Source of the DNA: Fervidifonticultor_A tertius | GTDB taxonomy: Bacteria; Sysuimicrobiota; Sysuimicrobiia; Sysuimicrobiales; Humicultoraceae | Assembly (NCBI GenBank): GCA_031459235.1 | Contig: JAVKIY010000001.1 | Coordinates: 59,867 to 123,866, forward strand | Direction: 5' to 3' | DNA: 64,000 bases | Part shown: one piece after another, positions 6,901-16,825 of the stretch | How positions within the stretch are numbered: the stretch's first letter is position 1 | How the letters are laid out: every line of letters starts with the position of its first letter | The notes under the pieces: model-generated | Seen by the model: the letters and a program-made list of their open reading frames with translations, nothing else | Told to the model about the DNA's origin: nothing | Database searches by the model: none | Program-made: the position numbers and the translations under genes

Positions 6901-8014
6901 CGAGGGGTAGCTCGATCCACCGCCGCCGGTGATGCGACCGCTCGACGGCGTTGATCACCTCCTGCACCCGGGCGCCGTCCTCGAAGTTCCCCTGATTGCG
7001 GCTCCCACCCTCGAGGATCTCGTCGATGAAGTCCCTGATCAGATTGGCGTAGAACAGTGACCGCCACGACTCGCGCGCGTGCCCGCCTGCCGGGTAGAAA
7101 CGCTGGGGAATCTCAAGCGGCTTGAACTCGACGCTGTCCGGCGTCGCAACCCGAATCGTCTCGGCCACGCCAAACTCCTCAACCAGCCGGCAAATGATCG
7201 CACCCTTGCTGCCGTAAATGCGCGCCTCGACGCCGGGGTAGTTGCCGATCGTCACGAACGACGTCTGGATCGAGCCGAGCGCACCGTTGGCATACTCCAC
7301 CAGGTGGATGTCGCCGTCGTCGATGTTCATGCGCATCATGCGGCCGGTGGCCCGCACCATACGCTCGGGAATGAAGTTCCGCATCGTGCCCACGGTGCGG
7401 GCGTACGGTGCGCCCATCCACCACATGCCAATGTCAATAATCGGCGCGCCGTAGCCCTCAAGGGACGACGTCTGCAGCACCGACTGATCGGCCGTGTGGT
7501 CCACCTGACGCAGCGGCACCTGCGGATCGAGCCACTGCGAGTTCTGCTCGTAGCCGTTGAAGATGAAGGGCACCCCGACGAACCCGTCATCGATCAGGGA
7601 CTTCGCGTACTGCACGCCCGGGCTGTAGCGAAAGGTGAATCCGAGCTTGGTCTTGAGTCCCTTGCGCGCGGCGAGGTCGGCGGCCCGGCGCGTGTCACGG
7701 AAGTCGTAGGCCACGGGCTTCTCACACAGCACGTGCTTGCCGGCCTCGAGCGCGGCCGTGGCCAGCTCGTAGTGCGTGTGCGACGGCGTCGCGACGTCGA
7801 TCACGTCGATGTCTGGACGTGAGACCACGGCCTGCCAGTCGCTTGTCGTCTCGCTGATGCCGAACTCCCCGGCCATCGCGTCCGCGCGGTCGCGGACGAC
7901 ATCGCACAACGTGACGACCTCACAGCGTGGATCACGCTGCCAGCCTGGAATGTGCGCGTGCCGGGCCCAGGCGCCAGCCCCGAGCACCGCCACGCGTAGC
8001 CTGTGCTGTATCAT
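6893..8014 (-). CDS. Gfo/Idh/MocA family NAD(P)-dependent oxidoreductase
   Basis: A 373-residue dehydrogenase with an N-terminal Rossmann fold (VAVLGAGAWARHAHIPGW) and the EKPVAYDF strand that carries the conserved Glu-Lys-Pro of the family. The C-terminal alpha/beta domain contains DIGMWWMGAPYARTVG and DIHLVEYANGALGSIQTS, as in sugar or inositol dehydrogenases. The ATG is preceded by AGGAGGC. The gene sits downstream of dppABC-like genes and overlaps the DUF885 gene. The substrate is probably a sugar or polyol derivative but cannot be fixed from sequence. Confidence 0.9.
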   Translation of the reverse strand: MIQHRLRVAVLGAGAWARHAHIPGWQRDPRCEVVTLCDVVRDRADAMAGEFGISETTSDWQAVVSRPDIDVIDVATPSHTHYELATAALEAGKHVLCEKPVAYDFRDTRRAADLAARKGLKTKLGFTFRYSPGVQYAKSLIDDGFVGVPFIFNGYEQNSQWLDPQVPLRQVDHTADQSVLQTSSLEGYGAPIIDIGMWWMGAPYARTVGTMRNFIPERMVRATGRMMRMNIDDGDIHLVEYANGALGSIQTSFVTIGNYPGVEARIYGSKGAIICRLVEEFGVAETIRVATPDSVEFKPLEIPQRFYPAGGHARESWRSLFYANLIRDFIDEILEGGSRNQGNFEDGARVQEVINAVERSHHRRRWIELPLDD

Positions 8015-8030
8015 GGTGCTGCCTCCTCGA

Positions 8031-8424
8031 TCAGGACGCCGCGCGCGCCACGGGTTTGACGCGGTCGCTGCGCAGCGACCGAAGCAGGGCTTCGATCACA
8101 CGAAGGTTCGCGACCGCGTCCGGTCAGCCCGCAGTCGATGGGGGCCACGCGCCCGCCCTCGAACTGCAGGGCCGCGCCCAGAACCCCGTCCACAAGCTGG
8201 GTAGCGGGACGTAAACCGTGCCGACCTCCAGATTGGCCGGCAGCGCATTGTAGGAGCCGCGGGCCCTGGGAATCCTCAGACGCGCCGCCGCATCCTGCGC
8301 CCGTATCGTCGAGCGGCAGGCGATCGCGACCAGGCGTCCGTTCGCCGAAGACTTGGATCGCGGGGATGACCGCGCGGACGGCGATGTTGGCAACGCTCAG
8401 GGCTTCCCAGCGCAGCTGCGCCAT
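8031..8424 (-). pseudogene. Decayed second Gfo/Idh/MocA dehydrogenase
   Basis: The reading is broken across frames, but three pieces of a Gfo/Idh/MocA enzyme survive in order. An N-terminal Rossmann piece (SVANIAVRAVIPAIQVFGE) is followed after a frameshift by LVAIACRSTIRAQDAAARLR and TVYVPLPS. A middle piece, LQFEGGRVAPIDCGLTG, belongs to the C-terminal domain. The tail DAVANLRVIEALLRSLRSDR ends at TGA 8033-8031. About 130 residues remain of roughly 330, so there is a large internal deletion plus at least two frameshifts. It lies between dppC and the intact paralogue and was probably once part of the same operon. Confidence 0.75.
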
Positions 8425-8433
8425 GTGCCCTCC

Positions 8434-9336
8434 TCAGTTCCGCAGCCACGGATCCAACGCGTCGCGCAACCCGTCGCCGAGCAGGTTGATCGACAGCACG
8501 GCGGTCATGATCGCCAGGCCGGGGAACGTGGTCATCCACCAAGCGACCCGCAGGTAGTTCCGGCCCTCGGACAGCAGGGCCCCCCACTCCGGTTCGGGCG
8601 GCCGTGCGCCGAGCCCGAGGTAGCTGAGCGCGGCAGCGGCGATGATCGCGCCCGCGACGCCGAGCGTGCCGAGTACGATGATCGGCGCCACGGTGTTGGG
8701 CAGGATGTGCCGGAGCATGATGCGGGCGTTCGTGCACCCCGTGGCGCGCGCGGCCTCGACGTAGGTCTGGCTCTTCGCCGCCAGCACGGTTGCCCGCACC
8801 ACTCGGCCGTAGGTCGGGGATGCGGAGATGCCCACGGCCAGCATCGCATTGAATAGGTCGGGGCCTAGGATCGCAATGATGACCAAAGCCAGCAGGATGC
8901 CGGGAAACGTTAGCATTAGATCCACCAGGCGCATGAGCAGCCGATCGGCTAACCCGCCGTAGAAGCCCGACACGAGGCCGAGCGGCACGCCAATCAAGAT
9001 GGCGATCGTTACCGAGATGAGCCCGGTCAACAAGGAAATCCGCGCTCCGAAGAGAATACGCGTGGCCACGTCGCGGCCGAGCACGTCGGTGCCGAAGAGG
9101 TGGCTCAACGACGGCGGCAGCAGCCGGTCGGCCGGGTTCACCGCGAGTGGCTCGTACGGCGTCAGCAGCGGCGCCGCCACCGCAGTCAGGATCAAGGCCA
9201 CAAGCGCAATCCCGCCCGCGACCGCACTCGTGGAGCGGCGCAGCCGGCGCAAGACCTCGCGCCACGGAGACCGCGGCCGAGCCTCGATCGCCGCCCGCGC
9301 GTCACTCGAATCGAATGCGCGGGTCCAGGTAGGCAT
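8434..9336 (-). CDS. dppC: ABC transporter permease, DppC/OppC type
   Basis: A 300-residue inner-membrane permease with an N-terminal cytoplasmic lead, one TM, and the usual five-TM BPD_transp_1 domain. The region EAARATGCTNARIMLRHILP is the EAA loop that docks on the ATPase. The chosen ATG overlaps the end of dppB by 35 nt; no better start is visible. It pairs with the DppB-like protein to import peptides, nickel or related solutes. No ATP-binding subunits (DppD/F) are encoded nearby, so they must be supplied from elsewhere. Confidence 0.92.
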   Translation of the reverse strand: MPTWTRAFDSSDARAAIEARPRSPWREVLRRLRRSTSAVAGGIALVALILTAVAAPLLTPYEPLAVNPADRLLPPSLSHLFGTDVLGRDVATRILFGARISLLTGLISVTIAILIGVPLGLVSGFYGGLADRLLMRLVDLMLTFPGILLALVIIAILGPDLFNAMLAVGISASPTYGRVVRATVLAAKSQTYVEAARATGCTNARIMLRHILPNTVAPIIVLGTLGVAGAIIAAAALSYLGLGARPPEPEWGALLSEGRNYLRVAWWMTTFPGLAIMTAVLSINLLGDGLRDALDPWLRN

Positions 9337-10225
9337 ACGAGAGGTCCACGACGAGGTTCACCACGATATACACCAGCGCCACAAATAACACCGCGCCCTG
9401 CACCAGGGGGAAGTCCTTCGCCAAAATCGCATCGACCATCAGCTTACCGACCCCGGGCCTGGCGAAGACCGTTTCGGTAATGACCGCGCCCGATAGCAGG
9501 GTTCCGAGTTGCAGACCCATGACGGTGACGACGGCGATGAACGCGTTCTTGAGCACATGCCGCCGCACCACCAGGGTCTCGCGAAGTCCCTTGGACCGCG
9601 CCGTGGTCACGTACGGCTGCCAGAGCACCTCGAGCACGCTCGAGCGCACCAACCGCGCGAGCGTGGCCGACGAGACGAATCCCAGGGCAAACGCCGGCAG
9701 CACCAAGCGGTTCCAGCCGCCGAAACCCGTCACGGGGAACCATCCCAGTTTGATCGAGAACACGAAGATCAGCATTGCCGCCAGCCAGAAGATCGGCATT
9801 GACACGCCCCCGAGCGCTACCAGCATCGCCGCGGCATCGACCCAGGTCGAACGCCGCAGCGCCGAGACGAGCCCCAGGCCCAGACCGAGCCCTCCGGCTA
9901 CAACGAAGGCGGCGAGCGCGAGTTGCGCCGACGAACCGATGCGCGACCGCACCTCTTCGAGCACCGGCGTGCTATTGTGGATCGAGCGGCCGAGGTCACC
10001 CCGCAGGGCGCCGCCGAGAAAGTCGAAGTACTGCACCAGCAGCGGCCGGTGCAGGCCCATCTGCCGCCGGACCTGCTCCAATCGCTCAGGCGTCACCGGT
10101 TGATCCCCAAAGAAGATGATCGCCGGATCGCCCGGCACGAGGTGGAGCATCAGGAAAACCAGCAGCGAAACGGCCAGCAGGGTCGGAATGGTAAGCAGCA
10201 GACGCTTAGCGAGGTACTGCAGCAT
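9302..10225 (-). CDS. dppB: ABC transporter permease, DppB/OppB type
   Basis: A 307-residue permease starting MLQYLAKRLLLTIPTLLAVS, the typical DppB N-terminal TM. It has the periplasmic loop LVPGDPAIIFFGDQPVTPE and the EAA-type cytoplasmic loop TARSKGLRETLVVRRHVLKN. It forms the translocation pore with the DppC-like subunit. It is separated from the binding-protein gene by a strong stem-loop (10239-10272) that could set the expression ratio. Confidence 0.93.
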   Translation of the reverse strand: MLQYLAKRLLLTIPTLLAVSLLVFLMLHLVPGDPAIIFFGDQPVTPERLEQVRRQMGLHRPLLVQYFDFLGGALRGDLGRSIHNSTPVLEEVRSRIGSSAQLALAAFVVAGGLGLGLGLVSALRRSTWVDAAAMLVALGGVSMPIFWLAAMLIFVFSIKLGWFPVTGFGGWNRLVLPAFALGFVSSATLARLVRSSVLEVLWQPYVTTARSKGLRETLVVRRHVLKNAFIAVVTVMGLQLGTLLSGAVITETVFARPGVGKLMVDAILAKDFPLVQGAVLFVALVYIVVNLVVDLSYAYLDPRIRFE

Positions 10226-10238
10226 GAGCAGGCGTCAA

Positions 10239-10272
10239 CCGGGGGAGCCGGACGTGTACGCCGGCCCCCCGG
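10239..10272 (-). promoter_or_regulatory. Intercistronic stem-loop between dppA and dppB
   Basis: A 12-pair GC stem (10239-10251 with 10261-10272, one bulged A) around a 9-nt loop lies between the binding-protein stop and the dppB start. No U-run follows on the minus strand, so it is more likely a 3' mRNA stabiliser or partial attenuator than a true terminator. Confidence 0.6.
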
Positions 10273-10290
10273 AGTCATAACCGTCAAGCG

Positions 10291-11928
10291 TCAGCGCTGA
10301 ATGCGCGTGTCGTAGAAGTACGGGTAGTTCCCACCCCAGTCCACCCACACGCCCGAGACGCTCCGGTCGTGCGCATACAGCGACGGCGGATCGGTCAGGT
10401 AGACCATGACGGCCTCATCGATGACCTTCTGCTGTGCCCGTACAATGAGCTCCTTGCGGCGGGCCGGGTCGGCCGTCGCCTCGATCTGCTCGATAAGCCG
10501 GTCCATGTCGGCATTCCGGTAGTTGTTGCGGTTCGTCCCGCCGCCGGCATTGCGCGAGTGGAACAGGATGCGGAGCATCTGCCCCGGGTCGGTGCCCGTG
10601 TCCCACCAGTACTGAATGTGGTGCCGGCCTTGCCGCACCGCGTCAAGGTATCCAGCGCGTGCCAGCACGTTCAAGTTGACGTCGATGCCGACCTGCCGGA
10701 GGTTGGCCTGAACGAACGCTGCCATTTCCTGGTTCTTCTGCGGCGTGGGCTGCAAATAGAACTCGAGCCGCAGGCGCTCGTTGCCCCTAGCCCGGATGCC
10801 GTCCGGCCCCGTGCGCCAGCCGGCTTCTTCGAGCAGCCGCCGCGCCTGATCTGGATTGTACGGGACCTTCGTGCAGGTCTCCTGATCGAACCCGAACATG
10901 ACGCGCGTCAGCGGGCTGCATGCCGGCCTGTGAATGCTGTTCCAGACCGTGCGCACCAGCCCGTCCTTGTCGATCGCGTGCATGATGGCGCGTCGCAGCG
11001 GCAGTTCGTTCATCGGCGGCCGTGTCTGATTCATCATCAGCGACCAGCCCGACCCGCCTTGCGGAATCTCCAACAGCACTTTGTCACGCGTGCTCTTGAG
11101 CCGCTGGTAGTCAGTAACGGGCACATCTTCGATGAACAACGTCTCGCCCGTTTCCAGCGTCGCCAGCCGCGTCGCCTCCTCAGGCACAATGCGGTAGACG
11201 ATGTTCTGCAGGTAGGGCAGCCCCTCGTGCTTAAAGATGCGCGCGCCCCAATTGTAGTTGGGGTTCCGGATCAAGCGCACCTCGGCGTCGGTGCGGTACG
11301 ACTGCAGCATGAAGGGCCCGGTACCGACGAAGACCACACGGCCGAAGTCCCGGCCATAGCGCTGTACCGCCGTGGGCGAGACGATCCCCAGGTAGGGGCT
11401 GCTGGCGCCGTTCAGAAATGCCGCGTGCCCGCTCTTGAACCGCACCCGCACCGTGTATCGATCGACTACCTCGGTCCGATCATACGGCCCGATGAAGCTG
11501 AACGCGGTTTGCGCTCGTGTCTCGGGATCGACGATGCGGTCGAACGTAACCTTGACGGCCTCGGCGTTGAACGGCGTGCCGTCGTGAAACTTCACATCCT
11601 CGCGCAGCTTGAACGTGTAGACGGTCGCGTCGGGCGAGATCGTCCAGGAGGTGGCCAGGCCCGGCGCGTACTGCCCGGCGCCAGTGGACCAGACCAGCGG
11701 ATCGACGATGTGCAGGCCGATCCGGCCCACGCGAGTGAACGTCGTCGTGGTCACATCGAGGGTGTCAAAGCCACCGGCCATGCCGTAGGTCAGCGTACCA
11801 GTGGCCTGGGCCTGCGCGTACGCCGCGCGCGGATTCGCGAACCGCGGCACAACCTGCGATGCGGCCAGTGCGCCGGCGGTCACACCGGCCCGGCGCAAGA
11901 ACTCCCGTCGCCTGATGCGCTCCACCAA
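10291..11928 (-). CDS. dppA: Peptide/solute-binding protein, DppA family, Tat signal
   Basis: A 545-residue family-5 extracellular solute-binding protein. The N-terminus carries RRREFLRRAG followed by a hydrophobic, Ala-rich segment, a twin-arginine signal peptide. The mature part has the family patterns YTFKLREDVKFHDGTPFNAE and LRRAIMHAIDKDGLV. GTG 11928 follows a GGAGGGGGG ribosome site. It is the first gene of the dppABC-dehydrogenase-DUF885 operon and delivers its ligand to DppBC. The ligand is unknown; family 5 includes peptide, nickel and oligosaccharide binders. Confidence 0.93.
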   Translation of the reverse strand: MVERIRRREFLRRAGVTAGALAASQVVPRFANPRAAYAQAQATGTLTYGMAGGFDTLDVTTTTFTRVGRIGLHIVDPLVWSTGAGQYAPGLATSWTISPDATVYTFKLREDVKFHDGTPFNAEAVKVTFDRIVDPETRAQTAFSFIGPYDRTEVVDRYTVRVRFKSGHAAFLNGASSPYLGIVSPTAVQRYGRDFGRVVFVGTGPFMLQSYRTDAEVRLIRNPNYNWGARIFKHEGLPYLQNIVYRIVPEEATRLATLETGETLFIEDVPVTDYQRLKSTRDKVLLEIPQGGSGWSLMMNQTRPPMNELPLRRAIMHAIDKDGLVRTVWNSIHRPACSPLTRVMFGFDQETCTKVPYNPDQARRLLEEAGWRTGPDGIRARGNERLRLEFYLQPTPQKNQEMAAFVQANLRQVGIDVNLNVLARAGYLDAVRQGRHHIQYWWDTGTDPGQMLRILFHSRNAGGGTNRNNYRNADMDRLIEQIEATADPARRKELIVRAQQKVIDEAVMVYLTDPPSLYAHDRSVSGVWVDWGGNYPYFYDTRIQR

Positions 11929-12120
11929 AGAGCCCCCCTCCGTATAGTGTGGAATCAGTAGTTCTTCCTCCCCGTACCTGCACCTCTATCTGGACGACCC
12001 AGCCTCGACCGTGGCAAAGGGGCGGCATCAGGCCGTATCTTGTCTGGAGTCGTTTTTCTTAGTCCTCCGCGAGTCCTGCCGAACGGTATCGCAGGCACCG
12101 GACAGCGTCACCGCGGGAGC

Positions 12121-12150
12121 CTGTGTCGTGTCTCGATTCACTGCTACAAT
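12121..12150 (+). promoter_or_regulatory. Extended -10 promoter of the acyl-CoA mutase gene
   Basis: TGC immediately precedes TACAAT (12145-12150), an extended -10. The -35 region (TGTGTC, 12122-12127) is poor, as is common with extended -10 promoters. The predicted start near 12157 leaves about 33 nt of leader including an AGGAG ribosome site. Confidence 0.6.
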
Positions 12151-12189
12151 ACCCACAAGAGCCAACCCCCTCGCCCAGGAGCGCCGCCC

Positions 12190-13797
<1,608 letters not shown>

Positions 13798-13837
13798 TCG
13801 GGTCTCATCAGAGCCGGGCCCGTGGCGGGCGAGTCGA

Positions 13838-13866
13838 TTGAATAGGTGCATCACTCGTGCTATCAT
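13838..13866 (+). promoter_or_regulatory. Promoter of vapBC giving a leaderless transcript
   Basis: TTGAAT (13838-13843) and TATCAT (13861-13866) are 17 nt apart, with TGC directly before the -10. The predicted start falls at the vapB ATG (13873), and no ribosome site exists. A palindrome ATCATGAT spans 13862-13869 over the -10 and is a plausible VapB operator. Confidence 0.72.
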
Positions 13867-13872
13867 GATGAT

Positions 13873-14097
13873 ATGAATCGCACCACAGTGTCGCTTCCAG
13901 AAGAGCTTCTCACTCGCCTGCGGCTGATGGCTGCGGAGCGGGGGACATCCATGGCCACGCTCATCCGGCAGGCACTGGAGGAGAGCGTAAGGCGCCATCG
14001 GCCCCGCCCGAGGAGTCTCGGCGCCGGCGCCTCGGGTCGTTCCGACACGGCTCGCCGCACAGCAGAGGAGCGTCCTGAGCCGAGGGCGTGGCGCTAG
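13873..14097 (+). CDS. vapB: VapB-type ribbon-helix-helix antitoxin
   Basis: A 74-residue protein with an N-terminal CopG-like ribbon-helix-helix: strand NRTTVSLPEELLTRLRLMA, then helix-turn-helix TSMATLIRQALEESV. The C-terminal half is Arg/Pro-rich and probably disordered until bound to toxin. It overlaps the PIN toxin by 10 nt, the usual vapBC arrangement. It should neutralise the toxin and repress its own promoter through the palindrome at the -10. Confidence 0.87.
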   Translation: MNRTTVSLPEELLTRLRLMAAERGTSMATLIRQALEESVRRHRPRPRSLGAGASGRSDTARRTAEERPEPRAWR

Positions 14098-14501
14098 TCC
14101 TCGACACCGGACCGCTCTACGCCTCCCTGGACCGCAGCGATGCCGACCACGCGGCGTGTCGTCGCCTCATCGAGGCAGCCGATGAACCGCTCCTCATCCC
14201 GGCGCCGGTGCTGGTGGAAGTGGACTACTGGATTCATGCCCGGCTGCATGCCGGGGTCCTGGTGGCCCTGCTGGACGACGTTGTCTCCGGAGCCTACCGC
14301 GTGGAAGAGCTTCGCACAGAGGACTACCCGCGAATACGCGAGCTGTGCGACCGCTACGCCGATGCGGACATCGGGTTCGTCGATGCGGCTGTCCTGGCCA
14401 TCGTCGAGCGCCTCAACGAGCCGAAGCTTGCGTCTCTCGACCACCGACACTTCGGCGTTCTGCGGCCTCGGCACGTAGAGACGCTGAGACTCGTGCCCTA
14501 G
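14088..14501 (+). CDS. vapC: VapC-type PIN-domain toxin ribonuclease
   Basis: A 137-residue PIN-domain protein. The acidic metal-binding residues are visible: Asp6 in LDTGPLY, Glu44 in LVEVDYW, and Asp94/Asp99 in DIGFVDAAV. It should cleave RNA in a Mg2+-dependent manner when VapB is degraded. GTG 14088 overlaps the antitoxin coding end. All catalytic positions are present, so it looks active. Confidence 0.9.
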   Translation: MALVLDTGPLYASLDRSDADHAACRRLIEAADEPLLIPAPVLVEVDYWIHARLHAGVLVALLDDVVSGAYRVEELRTEDYPRIRELCDRYADADIGFVDAAVLAIVERLNEPKLASLDHRHFGVLRPRHVETLRLVP

Positions 14502-14540
14502 CCATCGGAGCAGTCCACGGCCAGACGGTCAGGAGAGCCG

Positions 14541-15158
14541 GTGTCCTTCGCGATGAGGGGACGACTGCCAGGTGTGATCGTGCTGACGGGGATGCTCTCC
14601 TGGACCGCCGCTGCCCCCGGAGGGCCGACCGCGGAAGCGGCACCCGCGCGCACTGTGTGCGCCGGACACACGGTCCACGTCGTGCCGGCGGGGATGCTGG
14701 CGGGCTTCCCGATCCGCCGCGCGGAGATCCGGAGGGGCCGCAGCATCGTCGCGGCCGCCGAGGACGCATAGGTCTCGGACGTCCGTTGGGAGGATGTCAC
14801 TGGTGACGGCCGGCCGGAGGTCATCGTCGAACTCTACTCCGGCGGCATGCAGCCTCCCGCTCGTGGCTGCTATCGCGGCAGACGATTCGTGGACTGCACC
14901 GGGGGATTCCCTGCGATTGTCCGGGCGACGGCCAACGACTACGCTGAACACCTTCGGCAGTTGCAGTGTGCGAGGTGTGACAGCGCGTTCGTGCGCGGTC
15001 AGGCGCTCGGCGTCTACGCCGCGTACGTGCTCCTCGGCCGGGACGCCGACGGGCTGGCGGTGGTCCGCCGCGTCGTGCCACAGCCCACGGAGATGACCTG
15101 GCTCGCGCGCAGCGCGCCGGGGTCATGGCCTGGCAGGCCCGTCGGGCGGGACGGTTGA
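14541..15158 (+). pseudogene. Secreted-protein gene interrupted by an in-frame amber codon
   Basis: GTG 14541, behind an AGGAG site, opens a signal peptide (GVIVLTGMLSWTAAAPGG). After 76 residues the frame meets TAG (14769-14771). It then continues in the same frame for 128 residues with sensible protein sequence, including DVTGDGRPEVIVELYSGG, an FG-GAP/VCBS-like calcium-loop motif, and a CARC pair. A single CAG-to-TAG change would explain it. The last 36 nt overlap the convergent ligase gene. Alternatives are a sequencing error or amber readthrough. The function of the intact protein is unknown. Confidence 0.7.
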
Positions 15159-16739
15159 CGCCGTCGGTCGCCTTGCCAGGTGCAGGGGCACAAGCTTGCC
15201 CTGCGCCGTGAGCGCCGGGGCGGCGCGCACAACCCGGATCGTTCCCACCTCGGTCCACAGGTTACGGCTCAGTCCTGTCAGGTGCTGCACGATCGTGCGG
15301 ACGACGTCCGCCTCGTCGGCGACGGCGACGCGGGGGTGGATCAGCAGGCGCAGGCGCGTGAACCCGGCGTCGTCCTCCTCCTCGACCATCTGGTAGTCGA
15401 GCGCGCTGCCACCGAACCGCGCGGGCAGCACCTCCTCGAGCACCCGCACCATGTCGGTGGCGACCACCATCGTGCCCTCGCTGGTCAGCAGCCCGAAACT
15501 GCGGATCTCCCGCAGGTGGGCGGTGAAGCCATGGGCCTCCAGGGGACACCCGCACGCACGCGGCTCGAGGATCGCGTAGTCGCCGTTCTCGGCGTTCAGG
15601 AGGATCTTGCGCGCGGTCGGCGACAGCGAAGAAAAGTACAGCGCGGGCACGGTTGTCGCGGAGGCGCCAATCCGCCGCGGCGCCTGAATGATCGCGTGCA
15701 GGTCACGGTAGACGTGCACATCGTCGGGGGCCACGGGCCGCGCGCAGCCGAACCCGACGTTGCCGCCCTCGGTGAACGCGTACGCGGGCACCCAGCGGGC
15801 TCCGCTCCGCGCGATACCGGCCGCCTTGGCCGGTGTGATCGGCTCCCCGCCAGCGATCATGGTCACGCCGGCGAGGCTGAGCCCGTGCTCCTGCGCGGCC
15901 AGCGCGACGCGGAGCGCCGTGCTCGCCACGCACCGCAGCACGCAGCCGCCATGGGCGGCCGCGGTTTGCGCCGCCCACCTGGCGACGACGTCCGCCCGGT
16001 CCAGCGGAACGTACCGCGGCCACGGCAGCCTGACGCCCGACAGCCATCCCACGCCCACGATGCACATCGTCAGCGCCCGAGGTTTCAACCGCCGCACCGT
16101 CCACGACATCGGCGACGGCGAGAACCACCGCACGTGCCGCTGCCCGATGAACGCACCGCTGCGGAAGAGGTTGTTCACCGCGCTCGTATTGGGCAGGATG
16201 CCGCGCCACTGCCCCATCGGCAGCCCGCGCAGGCCGTGCGCCTCGAAGGCGAGCAGGGCATTGGGCGCCTCTGCCAGCAGGTTCTCGACGCTGACGCCGA
16301 CCCGAATGACCGGCCCGGTGGTGCCGCCCGTCTCGGCCCCGTAGTCCGCGCGCAGGAGCGGGTTGTCGAAATCGGTGTCGCGCACCGGGACCACCAGGTC
16401 CCCGCGGACGATTGGGGTGCGGCCCTTGGCTTCCTCGGCGGTCACGTAGACGCCGGCGGCGCGCAGGGCCTCGAGCGCGGGCTCGAGCCCCCGGGCGCGC
16501 ACGGTTTCCCGGAGGTCGCCGAGCGCACAGCCCGCGCGCGCGAGCAGCGGCAGGTACGGGCTGCGTGGGTTGCCGAAAACCGCGCGCTCGACGACCTCCA
16601 GAAAGTTCGCCTCGCGCGCCTCGAGGCGCCGGCGGACGATGGCGCGGGCCTGTTCGGCCGTGACGGGATGGCGCAGCGACTCGCGCAGCTTGCGGGCGAA
16701 CCGGGCGTACTGCCGGGCCTCGGACCACACAGGTCTCAC
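15123..16739 (-). CDS. PaaK-like adenylate-forming ligase
   Basis: A 538-residue protein of the ANL adenylating superfamily, closest in pattern to phenylacetate-CoA ligase/F390 synthetase-like proteins. The phosphate-binding loop is ETGGTTGP, the adenine motif is YAFTEGGNVGFGC, and the C-terminal domain ends with AQGKLVP carrying the expected catalytic Lys. CGCP within RACGCPLEAHG may bind metal. It probably activates a carboxylic acid as acyl-AMP; whether CoA is the acceptor is unknown. GTG 16739 is chosen for its GAGGGAG site 8 nt upstream; longer versions run into the divergent promoter region. Confidence 0.82.
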   Translation of the reverse strand: MRPVWSEARQYARFARKLRESLRHPVTAEQARAIVRRRLEAREANFLEVVERAVFGNPRSPYLPLLARAGCALGDLRETVRARGLEPALEALRAAGVYVTAEEAKGRTPIVRGDLVVPVRDTDFDNPLLRADYGAETGGTTGPVIRVGVSVENLLAEAPNALLAFEAHGLRGLPMGQWRGILPNTSAVNNLFRSGAFIGQRHVRWFSPSPMSWTVRRLKPRALTMCIVGVGWLSGVRLPWPRYVPLDRADVVARWAAQTAAAHGGCVLRCVASTALRVALAAQEHGLSLAGVTMIAGGEPITPAKAAGIARSGARWVPAYAFTEGGNVGFGCARPVAPDDVHVYRDLHAIIQAPRRIGASATTVPALYFSSLSPTARKILLNAENGDYAILEPRACGCPLEAHGFTAHLREIRSFGLLTSEGTMVVATDMVRVLEEVLPARFGGSALDYQMVEEEDDAGFTRLRLLIHPRVAVADEADVVRTIVQHLTGLSRNLWTEVGTIRVVRAAPALTAQGKLVPLHLARRPTASTVPPDGPARP

Positions 16740-16810
16740 TGGCTGCTCCCTCGTGGAGTTCTTCCCCACGGCATCCTGCCACGGACCGGCTGGCCGGCGC
16801 GGTCCCTGAA

Positions 16811-16819
16811 TGATACAAC
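16811..16819 (+). promoter_or_regulatory. Extended -10 element giving a leaderless start
   Basis: TGA followed by TACAAC (16814-16819) forms an extended -10 whose predicted start is at 16826, exactly the ATG of the oxidoreductase gene. There is no ribosome-binding site and no clear -35. Confidence 0.5.
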
Positions 16820-16825
16820 CTAACC

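Noticed and set aside
14541..15158. Programmed amber recoding (for example pyrrolysine) at TAG 14769
   Set aside because: No supporting pyl genes or stem-loop are visible; a nonsense mutation or sequence error is simpler.
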